Part shown: positions 36,401 through 47,029 of the stretch, piece by piece
Layout: every line of letters begins with the position of its first letter
How positions within the stretch are numbered: the first letter of the stretch is position 1
Assembly: GCA_014843695.1 (NCBI GenBank)
Contig: CM026397.1
Location: 34,166,726-34,230,725 of the forward strand
From: Archivesica marissinica
Lineage: Eukaryota > Mollusca > Bivalvia > Venerida > Vesicomyidae
Reading direction: 5' to 3'
Length of the DNA stretch: 64,000 bases
Translations under genes and position numbers: made by a program
Notes under the pieces: generated by a model
Databases searched by the model: none
What the model was told of the DNA's origin: nothing
The model's input: the letters and a program-made list of their open reading frames with translations, nothing else

Positions 36401-39400
36401 CCAAGCCCCCTGGCTGAGTTACTTATATGCCAAGCCCCCTGGCTGAATTACTTATATGCCAAGCCCCATGGCTGAGTTACTTATATGCCAAGCCCCATGG
36501 CTGAATTACTTATATGCCAAGCTCCCTGGCTGAGTTACTTATATGCCAAGCCCCATGGCTGAGTTACTTATATGCCAAGCCCCATGGCTGAGTTACTTAT
36601 ATGCCAAGCCCCATGGTTGAATTACTTATATGCCAAGCCCCATGGCTGAGTTACTTATATGCCAAGCCCCCTGGCTGAATACTTATATGCCAAGCCCCAT
36701 GGCTGAGTTACTTATATGCCAAGCCCCCTGGCTGAATTACTTATATGCCAAGCCCCCTGGCTGAGTTACCTATATGCCAAGCCCCATGGCTGAGTTACTT
36801 ATATGCCAAGTCCCCTGGCTGAGTTTAGATGAACCTATATGCCAAGCCCCTGGCTGAGTTACTTATATGACAAGCTCCCTGCTGAATTACTTCTATGCCA
36901 AGCCCATGGCTGAGTTACTTATATGCCAAGCTCCCTGGCTGAGTTACTTATATGCCAAGCCCCATGGCTGAGTTAATATGCCAAGCCCCCTGGCTGAGTT
37001 ACTTATATGCCAAGCCCCATGGCTGAGTTACTTATATGCCCAGCCCCATGGCTGAGTTACTTATATGCCAAGTCCCCTGGCTGAGTTTAGATGAACCTAT
37101 ATGCCAAGCCCCCCTGGCTGAATTACTTATATGCCAAGCCCCCTGGCTGAGTTACTTATATGCCACGCCCCCTTGCTGAGTTTAGACAAACCTACAAGTG
37201 CAGTATATGGATGTTCACAGTTTCCAAGAATTGTGATCAGATAAATATCACAGAATCAAAATTTGAGCTAAAAATGTATTCAAACCAGAGCAATATTCTT
37301 GTAAAGTAAATGTGGCAAAGATAACCTCTAACAGGAAATGAGTCTACTGCCAGGTCAGTTGATTGACAGCTAGCATGGAATCTCTAGTCTACCATTAAAT
37401 AAATCATACAAATACAATCAATTGTTATCAATCAAAAGCATGGATGGCCGCTTTCAATAATTATTTTACAAACAGGCAAACTGTTTCAAGTTGGGAGATT
37501 CCACAGCACGGCTCCGGAGTAAGTCTTTGTGAGTATGGAATGTCCACAGCTCGGCTCCGGAGTAAGTCTTTGTGAGTATGGAATGTCCACAGCACGGCTC
37601 CGGAGTAAGTCTTTGTGAGAATGAAACGTATACAGCCCGGTTCCGGAGTAGGTCATTGGAAGAATGGAATGCCCACAGGCCAGTACAGAGTAGGGCATTG
37701 GGAGAATGGAATGCCCACAGGCTGGTACAGAGTAGGTCATTGGGAGAATGGAATGCCCCCAGGCTGGTACAGAGTAGGTCATTGGGAGAATGGAATGCCC
37801 ACAGGCTGGTACAGAGTAGGCCATTGGGAGAATGGAATGCCCACAGGCTGGTACAGAGTAGGCCATTTGGAGAATGGAATGCCCACAGGCTGGTACAGAG
37901 TAGGCCATTGGGAGAATGGAATGCCCACAGGCTGGTACAGAGTAGGCCATTGGGAGAATGGAATACCCACAGGCTGGTACAGAGTAGGCCATTGGGAGAA
38001 TGGAATGTCCACAGGCTGGTACAGAGTAGGTCATTGGGAGAATGGAATGCCCACAGGCTGGTACAGAGTAGGCCATTGGGAGAATGGAATGCCCACAGGC
38101 TGGTACAGAGTAGGCCATTGGGAGAATGGAATACCCACAGGCTGGTACAGAGTAGGCCATTGGGAGAATGGAATGCCCACAGGCCAGTACAGAGTAGGCC
38201 ATTGGGAGAATGGAATGCCCACAGGCCAGTACAGAGTAGGCCATTGGAAGAATGGAATGCCCACAGCCCTGTACAGAGTAGGCCATTGGGAGAATGGAAT
38301 ACCCACAGGCCAGTACAGAGTAGGCCATTGGGAGAATGGAATGCCCACAGGCTGGTACAGAGTAGGCCATTGGAAGAATGGAATGCCCACAGGCCAGTAC
38401 AGAGTAGGCCATTGGGAGAATGGAATACCCACAGGCTGGTACGGAGTAGGCCATTGGAAGAATGGAATATCCACAGCCCGGTACAGAGTAGGCCATTGGG
38501 AGAATGGAATGCCCACAGGCTGGTACAGAGTAGGCCATTGGAAGAATGGAATGCCCACAGGCCAGTACAGAGTTGGCCATTGGGAGAATGGAATGCCTAC
38601 AGCCCAGTACAGAGTAGGTCATTGGGAGAATGGAATACACACAGGCCAGTACAGAGTAGGGCATTGGGAGAATGGAATGCCCACAGGCTGGTACAGAGTA
38701 GGTCATTGGGAGAATGGAATGCCCCCAGGCTGGTACAGAGTAGGTCATTGGGAGAATGGAATGCCCACAGGCTGGTACAGAGTAGGCCATTGGGAGAATG
38801 GAATGCCCACAGGCTGGTACAGAGTAGGCCATTTGGAGAATGGAATGCCCACAGGCTGGTACAGAGTAGGCCATTGGGAGAATGGAATGCCCACAGGCTG
38901 GTACAGAGTAGGCCATTGGGAGAATGGAATACCCACAGGCTGGTACAGAGTAGGCCATTGGGAGAATGGAATGTCCACAGGCTGGTACAGAGTAGGTCAT
39001 TGGGAGAATGGAATGCCCACAGGCTGGTACAGAGTAGGCCATTGGGAGAATGGAATGCCCACAGGCTGGTACAGAGTAGGCCATTGGGAGAATGGAATAC
39101 CCACAGGCTGGTACAGAGTAGGCCATTGGGAGAATGGAATGCCCACAGGCCAGTACAGAGTAGGCCATTGGGAGAATGGAATGCCCACAGGCCAGTACAG
39201 AGTAGGCCATTGGAAGAATGGAATGCCCACAGCCCTGTACAGAGTAGGCCATTGGGAGAATGGAATACCCACAGGCCAGTACAGAGTAGGCCATTGGGAG
39301 AATGGAATGCCCACAGGCTGGTACAGAGTAGGCCATTGGAAGAATGGAATGCCCACAGGCCAGTACAGAGTAGGCCATTGGGAGAATGGAATACCCACAG

Positions 39401-42400
39401 GCTGGTACGGAGTAGGCCATTGGAAGAATGGAATATCCACAGCCCGGTACAGAGTAGGCCATTGGGAGAATGGAATGCCCACAGGCTGGTACAGAGTAGG
39501 CCATTGGAAGAATGGAATGCCCACAGGCCAGTACAGAGTTGGCCATTGGGAGAATGGAATGCCTACAGCCCAGTACAGAGTAGGTCATTGGGAGAATGGA
39601 ATACACACAGGCCAGTACAGAGTAGGGCATTGGGAGAATGGAATGCCCACAGGCTGGTACAGAGTAGGTCATTGGGAGAATGGAATGCCCCCAGGCTGGT
39701 ACAGAGTAGGTCATTGGGAGAATGGAATGCCCACAGGCTGGTACAGAGTAGGCCATTGGGAGAATGGAATGCCCACAGGCTGGTACAGAGTAGGCCATTT
39801 GGAGAATGGAATGCCCACAGGCTGGTACAGAGTAGGCCATTGGGAGAATGGAATGCCCACAGGCTGGTACAGAGTAGGCCATTGGGAGAATGGAATACCC
39901 ACAGGCTGGTACAGAGTAGGCCATTGGGAGAATGGAATGTCCACAGGCTGGTACAGAGTAGGTCATTGGGAGAATGGAATGCCCACAGGCTGGTACAGAG
40001 TAGGCCATTGGGAGAATGGAATGCCCACAGGCTGGTACAGAGTAGGCCATTGGGAGAATGGAATACCCACAGGCTGGTACAGAGTAGGCCATTGGGAGAA
40101 TGGAATGCCCACAGGCCAGTACAGAGTAGGCCATTGGGAGAATGGAATGCCCACAGGCCAGTACAGAGTAGGCCATTGGAAGAATGGAATGCCCACAGCC
40201 CTGTACAGAGTAGGCCATTGGGAGAATGGAATACCCACAGGCCAGTACAGAGTAGGCCATTGGGAGAATGGAATGCCCACAGGCTGGTACAGAGTAGGCC
40301 ATTGGAAGAATGGAATGCCCACAGGCCAGTACAGAGTAGGCCATTGGGAGAATGGAATACCCACAGGCTGGTACGGAGTAGGCCATTGGAAGAATGGAAT
40401 ATCCACAGCCCGGTACAGAGTAGGCCATTGGGAGAATGGAATGCCCACAGGCTGGTACAGAGTAGGCCATTGGAAGAATGGAATGCCCACAGGCCAGTAC
40501 AGAGTTGGCCATTGGGAGAATGGAATGCCTACAGCCCAGTACAGAGTAGGTCATTGGGAGAATGGAATACACACAGGCCAGTACAGAGTAGGTCATTGGG
40601 AGAATGGAATGCCCACAGCCCGGTTCGGAGTAGGTCATTGGGAGTATGGAATGCCCACAGGCCAGTACAGAGTAGGTCATTGGGAGAATGGAATGTCCAC
40701 AGCCCGGTTCGGAGTAGGTCATTGGGAGAATGGAATGCCCACAGGTCAGTACAGAGTAGGTCATTGGGAGAATGGAATGCCCACAGGCCGGTACAGAGTA
40801 GGTCATTGGGAAAATGGAATACCCACAGGCCAGTACAGAGTAGGTCATTGGGAGAATGGAATGCCCACAGGCCGGTACAGAGTAGGTCATTGGAAGAATG
40901 GAATGCCCACAGGCCAGTACAGAGTAGGTCATTGGGAGAATGGAATACCCACAGGCTGGTACAGAGTAGATCATTGGAAGTATGGAATATCCACAGGCTG
41001 GTACAGAGTAGGTCATTGGGAGAATGGAATGCCCACAGGCCGGTACAGAGTAGGTCATTGGGAGAATGGAATACCCACAGGCTGGTACAGAGTAGATCAT
41101 TGGAAGTATGGAATATCCACAGGCTGGTACAGAGTAGGCCATTGGGAGAATGGAATACCCACAGGCTGGTACAGAGTAGATCATTGGAAGTATGGCATAT
41201 CCACAGGCCGGTACAGAGTAGGTCATTGGGAGAATGGAATACCCACAGGCTGGTACAGAGTAGATCATTGGAAGTATGGAATATCCACAGGCTGGTACAG
41301 AGTAGGTCATTGGGAGAATGGAATGCCCACAGGCTGGTACAGAGTAGGTCATTGGGAGAATGGAATGTCCACAGGCTGGTACAGAGTAGGTCATTGGGAG
41401 TATGGAATGCCCACAGGCTGGTACAGTGTAGGTCATTGGGAGAATGGAATGTCCACAGGCTGGTACAGAGTAGGTCATTGGGAGTATGGAATGTCCACAG
41501 GCTGGTACAGAGTAGGTCATTGGGAGAATGGAATACCCACAGGCTGGTACAGAGTAGGTCATTGGGAGAATGGAATGTCCACAGGCTGGTACAGAGTAGG
41601 TCATTGGGAGAATGGAATACCCACAGGCTAGTACAGAGTAGATCATTGGGAGAATGGAATGTCCACAGGCTGGTACAGAACAGAGTAGGTCATTGGGAGA
41701 ATGGAATGTCCACAGGCTGGTACAGAGTAGGTCATTGGAAGTATGGAATGTCCACAGGCTGGTACAGAGTAGGTCATTGGAAGAATGGAATGTCCACAGG
41801 CTGGTACAGAGTAGGTCATTGGAAGAATGGAATGTCCACAGGCTGGTACAGAGTAGGTCATTGGAAGAATGGAATGTCCACAGGCTGGTACAGAGTAGGT
41901 CATTGGGAGTATGGAATGTCCACAGCCCGGTTCGGAGTAGGTCATTGGGAGAATGGAATACCCACAGGCTGGTACAGAGTAGGCCATTGGGAGTATGGAA
42001 TGTCCACAGTAAGCCATTGGAAGAATGGAATGCCCACAGTAGGTCATTGGGAGAATGGAAAGCCCACAGCCTGGTCCGGAGTAGGTCATTGGGAGAATGG
42101 AATACCCACAGGCTGGTACAGAGTAGGTCATTGGGAGTATGGAATGTCCACAGTAAGCCATTGGAAGAATGGAATGCCCACAGTAGGTCATTGGGAGAAT
42201 GGAAAGCCCACAGCCTGGTCCGGAGTAGGTCATTGGGTGTATGGAATGCCCACAGTAGGTCATTGGGAGTATGGAATGCCCACAGTAGGTCATTGGGAGA
42301 ATGAAATGTCTAAAGCCTGTTGGGTGGATGGAATATGAAAAAAAAATATTTTCTCAAATTAGTGACTTACTTTGATTATTTCAACCATTTCGTCTTTCTC

Positions 42401-45400
42401 TATAGTACCATTTCCATCGATGTCATACATGGCGAATGCCCAGTTGAGTTTCTGAGAAGGATTACCGCCAGATGTGATATTTATAGCTAAGAGAAACTCT
42501 TTGAAGTCTATTTTACCACTATTGTCCTTGTCAAATGATCGAAACACATGTTCACAAAACTGATCTGGATTGCCAGCGGGAAAAAATGTTGAGTACACTT
42601 CTAGGAATTTCGTCTTGGATAAAAGACCGTCTGGGCAATCTCTCTGAAAACGAAAGAAATAAATGTAGATTTCTTCTGTAAGACAATCTTTTAGAGGAAA
42701 TAATAGCAAAGCAGATATACAACGACGTACGTGGATAATTAACTACTGTCTTTGCTGGACACACACCATATTAGATAAAGTCTATGAGTATCTAAGGAAA
42801 TCATTAACTTATTCCAATACGCAAGCGCCTTTAATAGGAGAAAACAAGCTACAGCAGATATTTCATTTGTCTGAGAATTGTAACCCCCCTGCCGACATTG
42901 CTGCACGTACAATACAATACGCTTGCATCTGTAAGTGTCTCTATTGCAGCTGGAAGGTCCATCAGGGTTCATTCTAGGTCAGAATTTTTGGGAGAAGTGA
43001 AAAAGCGCGTGATCGCTTCCTTAAATGGTGTTCTTTAATATACTTCTGCAAAATAGGGTTAAAATGCACAGTACAACCATTAAATACAACATTTGAATAG
43101 AAGGAGTGCTTTATAATGGGCCAGTGTATCTTACTAGACAAAATTTGGTTTGAAAATCGTAAAAACCAAAAAATATATTATTTTTTTTAGGGAGAAGTCA
43201 GGGCGACAATTTTGCCCACATCACCCTCTAAACTGATCCCTGCACCATTACATGTCTATATACATTGTATCTGGTACCATTTCATGATGTTGGGTATAAA
43301 TAATTTCCCAAACAACCAATCACTCGACCAGTACATCCTGTACACATGGAGATGCAGTATAGACATGAAGACACATACACCAAGGTAGGCCTGCATTTCC
43401 TCGATAGTTACATCATATCAGTTTGGGTCGGGATTGATCATGTTCCTCTGTTGGGCATACAAGTTACTATGCAACACAAGAAGGGAGAAGCTGAATAAAA
43501 CTTAATGGAATGAGAAAAATTAATTTATAAAATCTATTTTCCTGGAATCAATTGGGACATGGTGGTGGATTGGTAATATCATTTTTTTTTACACAATTTC
43601 TGCAGTCATTTAAAGTCCACTGTGTCTGTTGAGGTAAGTCAACATTATCTATTTCTGAGCTTTCATTTTTGGACGAAAACTTCAGATTGCTCGGAAAATC
43701 GCCAGAATTAAGCCCGAAAAAGTCACTGTCATCACTATCTGATCGAAACATATCGTCAATGTTCATATTTTTATCGGAATCGGCAGCCATTGTAACAAAA
43801 ATCTAAACTTTCTCTTCGTTTTCAATGCTAAATTTATGTTTTGAGTTTTGGCAGAATGGTTGAAAACTTGCCCGGATGTTTTTAGATTATTCATTTATAA
43901 ACTTGTTTTTCATTTAATTGGTTTATTTTGAAAAATAGTAAAGGAAACCTCCAAAGTTAAGCCAAAGAAATGTGACGTTAATAAAACTTCAACAAATTTG
44001 CGCCAGCAATTAGAGAGAAGATTTTAGAAATTTAGGCCATTTGACCTAGTGACCTAGTTTTAACATATAGTGACCTAATTTGAGTAATCTTGAAAAAGGA
44101 TCACCCATTGATCATTGCTATGAAGTTTTATGATGATTGGACCAGTGGTTGAGGAAATATCGTTTGAAGCAAAATATTGATGGACGACGACAAAAGGCGA
44201 TCACAAAAACTAATATTGACGGACGACGACAGACAAAAGGCGATCACAAAAACTAATATTGACGGACGACGACAGACAAAAGGCGATCACAAAAACTCAC
44301 ACTTGGAACAAAATTGCTCGGGTGCAGTGATCTAAACACAGGAGGTTTCTCTTCACATACAAGGCGTTCGTACATTGCCGAGACCATAGAAAGGTTGTTC
44401 AATAATGTTATCCAGACTCATTTAGCCAGGCATTGAATACACTGCATCTAAATCAATAATTCTACACCAAATGGAATCATCAATTAGATGTAAGTTCTTG
44501 CGACATATAGATTGGAACTGCTAAAAGTGGCATAACACCAGAATAAAGCAGTGCTTGGTACAATATTTCGGGTTTCTATGGAAAGTATTTTGCTATTTTA
44601 GTGTAGGCTCTGTGGTGTCTTGGAAATGGTTTTCGCCTCTTAATCGAGAGATTGCGAGATTGTAGTCGGCCAGAACAATGGTGGCCGTGTCCTTACGTAA
44701 CACACTTAAATCCACAATATCTTCTCCCTCGTCTTCATTGCGATACATTCCATCAGGAATGAGGTCTCGAGAGTGATTATCACAGATGGATTTCTTTATT
44801 TATAGAGGGCGACCTAATTAGTTCTGAACTAATCTTCCTTACGGCCATTCTAACACGGCTTGGCATTTAGTCTGCAGAAGCAAAGAAGGAATTTACCGTG
44901 TATAAATCTGCAATAAAACATTGTTTAACGAGTGGCGCCAAATATGACATCATTTTATGAGCATTTCTGCTTTAAGATGTCATTTTATGTGCACTCTAGA
45001 AAGTAACACCCAACTATTTGTGCTTTTTGGATATTTTGGTCGTGTTAGAAATCGAAATAATATTTGTATTTGCAGTTATTTATAGTGGAATTTAAACATT
45101 TAAGGCTACCAACCCAAGGGTGTCTCGCCACAGGTGATAAGACTGTATAAGTGCTGGTTCGCACCCAATAAAGAAATGCCTTTTATGCTTTCCAACAAAT
45201 TCCCAAATTTTAAGTTCAAGGTCATTGGTACGGTGGTGAATTGCTGTGTGTGTTGGGAATTAGCCTTGGTATATAATATTATGTACATGCAAAGTTTCAA
45301 ATAAATAATATATATGGTTTTTAGTAATTACAATGAAGTGTTTTTTTGACAATAATTTCTGAAATCCTATTTTTGGCCATATTTCGAGTTCAAGATCATT

Positions 45401-46987
45401 AGTATGGCGGGGACTTGCTGTGTGTGTGTTGTGAATTAGCCCTAGGATGTGTGTGCAAAGTTTCAAATAAATAACATGTATACAGTGGGGATGTGCTGTG
45501 TGTGTTGGGAATTAGTCCTTGGATGTGTGTGCAAAGTTTCAAATTCAAGTTTCCGAGAAATAATCATGTAAGAATTTTCTTGACAAATAAATTTCTGAAA
45601 TCCTATTTTTGACCAAATTTCAAGTTCAAGGTCACTGGTAGGATCGGAACTTCTTGTGTGTGTGTGTCAAGAATTAGTTCTCGTATACCTCTGACAGCTT
45701 ACATTATATTGACAAAAACCAAGTTCAATCTTGTTAAGGAGGTAAGGAACAATTCCTAGAAACAGTATGCATCTCATATTATCAAATCATTATGATTGTA
45801 TACTGTAGACAGTTTTTGATAAATGACAATGTTTGATTTTCCATTAGACAATCAATTTCAGGGGACAATCCTTAGAAACAATATACAGCTTATCAAATCA
45901 TTATATTTAACAGATTTCTAGTTATATGCAATTATTGATGGCGCCATCACAGGGAAACTGTCTGGTTTCAGTGGTTTGCAGGTATTCCTTGGGCTGTTTT
46001 TCATACCAAACTCTTTGCATGCTCTTTGAATATGTCATGGAATTTCATTAGAATTGTGTCGTAGCGACACAATTCTAATGAAATTCCGTGTCGTAGCGAC
46101 ACAATTCTAATGAAATTCCATGTCGTAGTAACACAATTCTAATGAAATTCCATGTCATAGTAACATAATTCTAATGAAATTCCGTGTCATAGTGACACCA
46201 TTCTAATGAAATTCCATGTCATAGTGACATAATTCTAATGAAATTCCATGTCGTAGTGACACCATTCTAATGAAATTCCATGCTGTAGCGACACCATTCT
46301 AATGAAATTCCATGTCATAGTGACATAATTCTAATGAAATTCCATGTCATAGTGACATAATTCTAATGAAATTCTGTGTCATAGTGACACCATTTTAATG
46401 AAATTCCATGCTGTAGTGACGACACCATTCTAATGAAATTCCGTGTCATAGTAACACAATTCTAATGAAATTCCATGTCGTAGTGACACAATTCTAATGA
46501 AATTCCATGTCGTAGTGACACAATTCTAATGAAATTCCATGTCACAGCAACACAATTCTAATGAAATTCCGTGACATATTTCTATGGTTTTCAGCTTTCT
46601 AATTAGAAAAATACATTAATTAATTGTCGTCTGCTACAATTATTTCACCTGATTTAAGACATTTATCTTTCCCAGCATGAATAGAGTTGATATAGATGCA
46701 TCTGTCGCGAGTAGTTACTCGCAATGACTACCATCTGTCGCGAGTAGTTACTCGCAATGACTATGTCGCGAGTAGTTACTCGCAATGACTATGTCGCGAG
46801 TAGTTACTCGCAATGACTACCATCTGTCGCGAGTAGTTACTCGCAATGACTACCATCATTACACCTTGTATCTTACCATGAATCCTCGATACCAGTCTTT
46901 TATTTCATTCTTTGTAAACTTGGTGTTTGATGTGAGGAAATCCAAATCTTCTTTCGGCAGCTTCTTTTTTGACGACTTGTTTCCCAT
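30252..46987 (-). CDS. Neuronal calcium sensor (NCS) family EF-hand protein, three coding exons
   Basis: Spliced minus-strand coding region: 46987-46877, 42643-42371, 30452-30252, giving 194 residues, the usual length of the recoverin/visinin-like/neurocalcin/frequenin family. All introns are GT-AG and of phase 0. The N-terminus MGNKSSKKK fits an N-myristoylation signal (MGxxxS). EF-hand 1 has the inactivating Cys-Pro (CPDG, 40-43). EF-hands 2, 3 and 4 have canonical loops at 75-86 ([12 protein letters not shown]), 111-122 ([12 protein letters not shown]) and 158-169 ([12 protein letters not shown]), each with Glu at position 12. This predicts a membrane-associated calcium sensor with a calcium/myristoyl switch. 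The C-terminus ([10 protein letters not shown]) does not match a specific subfamily I know, so I give no symbol. Confidence 0.95.
30453..30540 (-). repeat. 39-bp duplication covering the exon 3 acceptor tract
   Basis: Two copies of a 39-bp segment containing acacaacaggcataatatac lie immediately on the intron side of exon 3. On the gene strand this duplicates the pyrimidine-rich tract (gcctgttgtgtatt), but only the exon-proximal copy is followed by cgcag. Confidence 0.85.
30632..31262. repeat. 45-bp minisatellite in NCS intron 2
   Basis: About 14 units with core aacagtttgtagcttcatcg followed by aggaaccggatgccaaaaac or the aactgg variant. The period is a multiple of three, which opens spurious frames on both strands. 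Confidence 0.95.
31263..32060. other. NCS intron 2, no exon seen
   Basis: AT-rich intron DNA; no further EF-hand-like coding sequence was found. Confidence 0.45.
32065..32215 (+). mobile_element. SINE-C-related fragment
   Basis: Shares ttgcctcttctctccctcct and gatggattccatcaggaatg with the element at 44660-44790 and, inverted, with 10215-10290. A poly-C tract precedes it at about 32080. Confidence 0.55.
32223..32412. repeat. 42-bp minisatellite, about five copies
   Basis: Units with core tgatgactcatgtttgcact then ctggacaatccggacaccta; the first unit is shorter (lacks the ccggac part). Confidence 0.92.
32512..35125. repeat. 34-bp satellite, interrupted by assembly gap
   Basis: Units of 34-36 bp with core tttagtggaacctatatacc followed by aagccccctgacag; the gtgtt-containing variant is two bases longer. 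More than 45 units are visible on both sides of the gap. The satellite passes gradually into the 29-bp satellite on its right. Confidence 0.96.
33746..34745. other. Assembly gap, 1,000 N
   Basis: Exactly 1,000 N with the same satellite on each side. A round number usually means unknown length, so the true array may be longer or shorter. Any frame crossing it is meaningless. Confidence 0.99.
35125..37195. repeat. 29-bp satellite derived from the 34-bp satellite
   Basis: About 70 units with core gagttacttatatgccaagc then cccatgg or tccctgg. Scattered longer units read gagtttagatgaacctatat, clearly intermediate to the neighbouring 34-bp unit. Confidence 0.96.
37196..37485. other. NCS intron 2, unique sequence
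   Basis: A short non-repetitive island between the 29-bp satellite and the 42-43-bp arrays. No exon recognised. Confidence 0.5.
37490..37640. repeat. 43-bp repeat, about three copies
   Basis: Units with core agtaagtctttgtgagtatg then gaatgtccacag and ctcggctccgg. The gaatgtccacag part is shared with the 42-bp unit to the right, so this is the divergent edge of the same array. Confidence 0.9.
37641..42315. repeat. 42-bp satellite with 966-bp higher-order repeat
   Basis: About 110 units with core ggagaatggaatgcccacag, then gctggtacagagtag and gtcattg. From about 37693 to 40590 three consecutive blocks of 966 bp (23 units each) appear identical: the variant gggcatt recurs at 37693, 38659 and 39625. 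Right of 40600 the units are more varied and no block order is visible; the last ones (about 42000-42300) are shortened. The 42-bp period has no stop in several frames on both strands, giving frames of up to 1,588 codons. Confidence 0.97.
42371..42643 (-). CDS. NCS protein exon 2, EF-hands 1-3
   Basis: Minus-strand acceptor ttcgttttcag before AGA GAT TGC, donor GTAAGT after AAA. The 91 residues start [20 protein letters not shown] and continue [50 protein letters not shown] and [20 protein letters not shown]. Dense 42-bp satellite begins only about 55 bp beyond its donor. Confidence 0.96.
42970..43255. repeat. Dispersed repeat D copy 1
   Basis: Contains ttgggagaagtgaaaaagcg, ccttaaatggtgttctttaa and tgctttataatgggccagtg, which recur inverted at 56985-57175 and 61310-61615. 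The three copies differ by indels; the mobile class is unknown. It lies in NCS intron 1. Confidence 0.75.
43548..43790 (-). other. 80-codon acidic open frame, identity unknown
   Basis: A minus-strand frame with ATG in a favourable context (acaATGG), unusually rich in Asp and Ser (begins [20 protein letters not shown]) and ending PPPCPN. It lies inside NCS intron 1 and is not repeat-derived. It could be an N-terminal remnant of a transposon protein or a chance frame. I recognise no domain. Confidence 0.25.
43800..44165. repeat. Decayed dispersed repeat
   Basis: Contains gacctagtgacctagtttta, tgatcattgctatgaagttt and accagtggttgaggaaatat, resembling long dispersed repeats common in mollusc genomes. 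That resemblance is from memory and unverified. A similar style (caagttcaaggtcactggta) recurs at 45180-45660. Confidence 0.4.
44166..44300. repeat. 43-bp minisatellite, three copies
   Basis: Units with core ggacgacgacagacaaaagg then cgatcacaaaaactaatatt. Confidence 0.92.
44655..44795 (+). mobile_element. SINE-C-related fragment
   Basis: Contains ttctccctcgtcttcattgc and attccatcaggaatgaggtc followed by tcgagagtgattatcac, the same order as 32065-32215. The upstream part (tgtagtcggccagaacaatg) is head-like but weak. Confidence 0.5.
44796..46035. other. NCS intron 1, loosely repeated
   Basis: Two to three long imperfect direct repeats of about 180-250 bp (45160-45310, 45340-45470, 45480-45680) share gcaaagtttcaaataaataa, tgctgtgtgtgttgggaatt and caaatttcaagttcaaggtc. 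No exon recognised. Confidence 0.6.
46039..46575. repeat. 32-bp array that begins with a hairpin
   Basis: About 16 units with core aattctaatgaaattccatg followed by tcgtagtgacac. The first unit is inverted: 46039-46061 and 46065-46087 are perfect 23-bp inverted copies separated by tag. The core, read on the other strand, equals that of the 48-bp array at 27826-28995. Confidence 0.95.
46703..46855. repeat. Five palindrome-bearing units beside the exon 1 donor
   Basis: Five units of 33 or 28 bp, each with tgtcgcgagtagttactcgc. The arms gcgagta and tactcgc are separated by only two bases, so each unit can form a tight hairpin. The array ends about 15 bp from the NCS exon 1 donor (46876-46871). 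Confidence 0.93.
46877..46987 (-). CDS. NCS protein exon 1, N-terminus
   Basis: Starts ATG GGA AAC AAG (acaaaATGG context) and encodes [20 protein letters not shown] and [17 protein letters not shown]. The donor GTAAGA follows at 46876. Gly2 and Ser6 fit N-myristoylation; [13 protein letters not shown] is the family helix before EF-hand 1. On the gene strand ctatcttttag at about 47022 is a plausible acceptor, so the 5' UTR is probably spliced to an exon further upstream. Confidence 0.95.
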
Positions 46988-47029
46988 TTTGTAAGCTACT
47001 GTCCAGCTAATAAAATTCTATCTAAAAGA

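Noticed and set aside
37486..42338. Reading frames of 1,386, 1,338 and 1,588 codons on both strands, by far the longest in the window
   Set aside because: They are frames through the 42-bp satellite. The period is a multiple of three, several frames are open at once on both strands, the sequence lies in an intron of the NCS gene, and the unit shows no preference for synonymous change.
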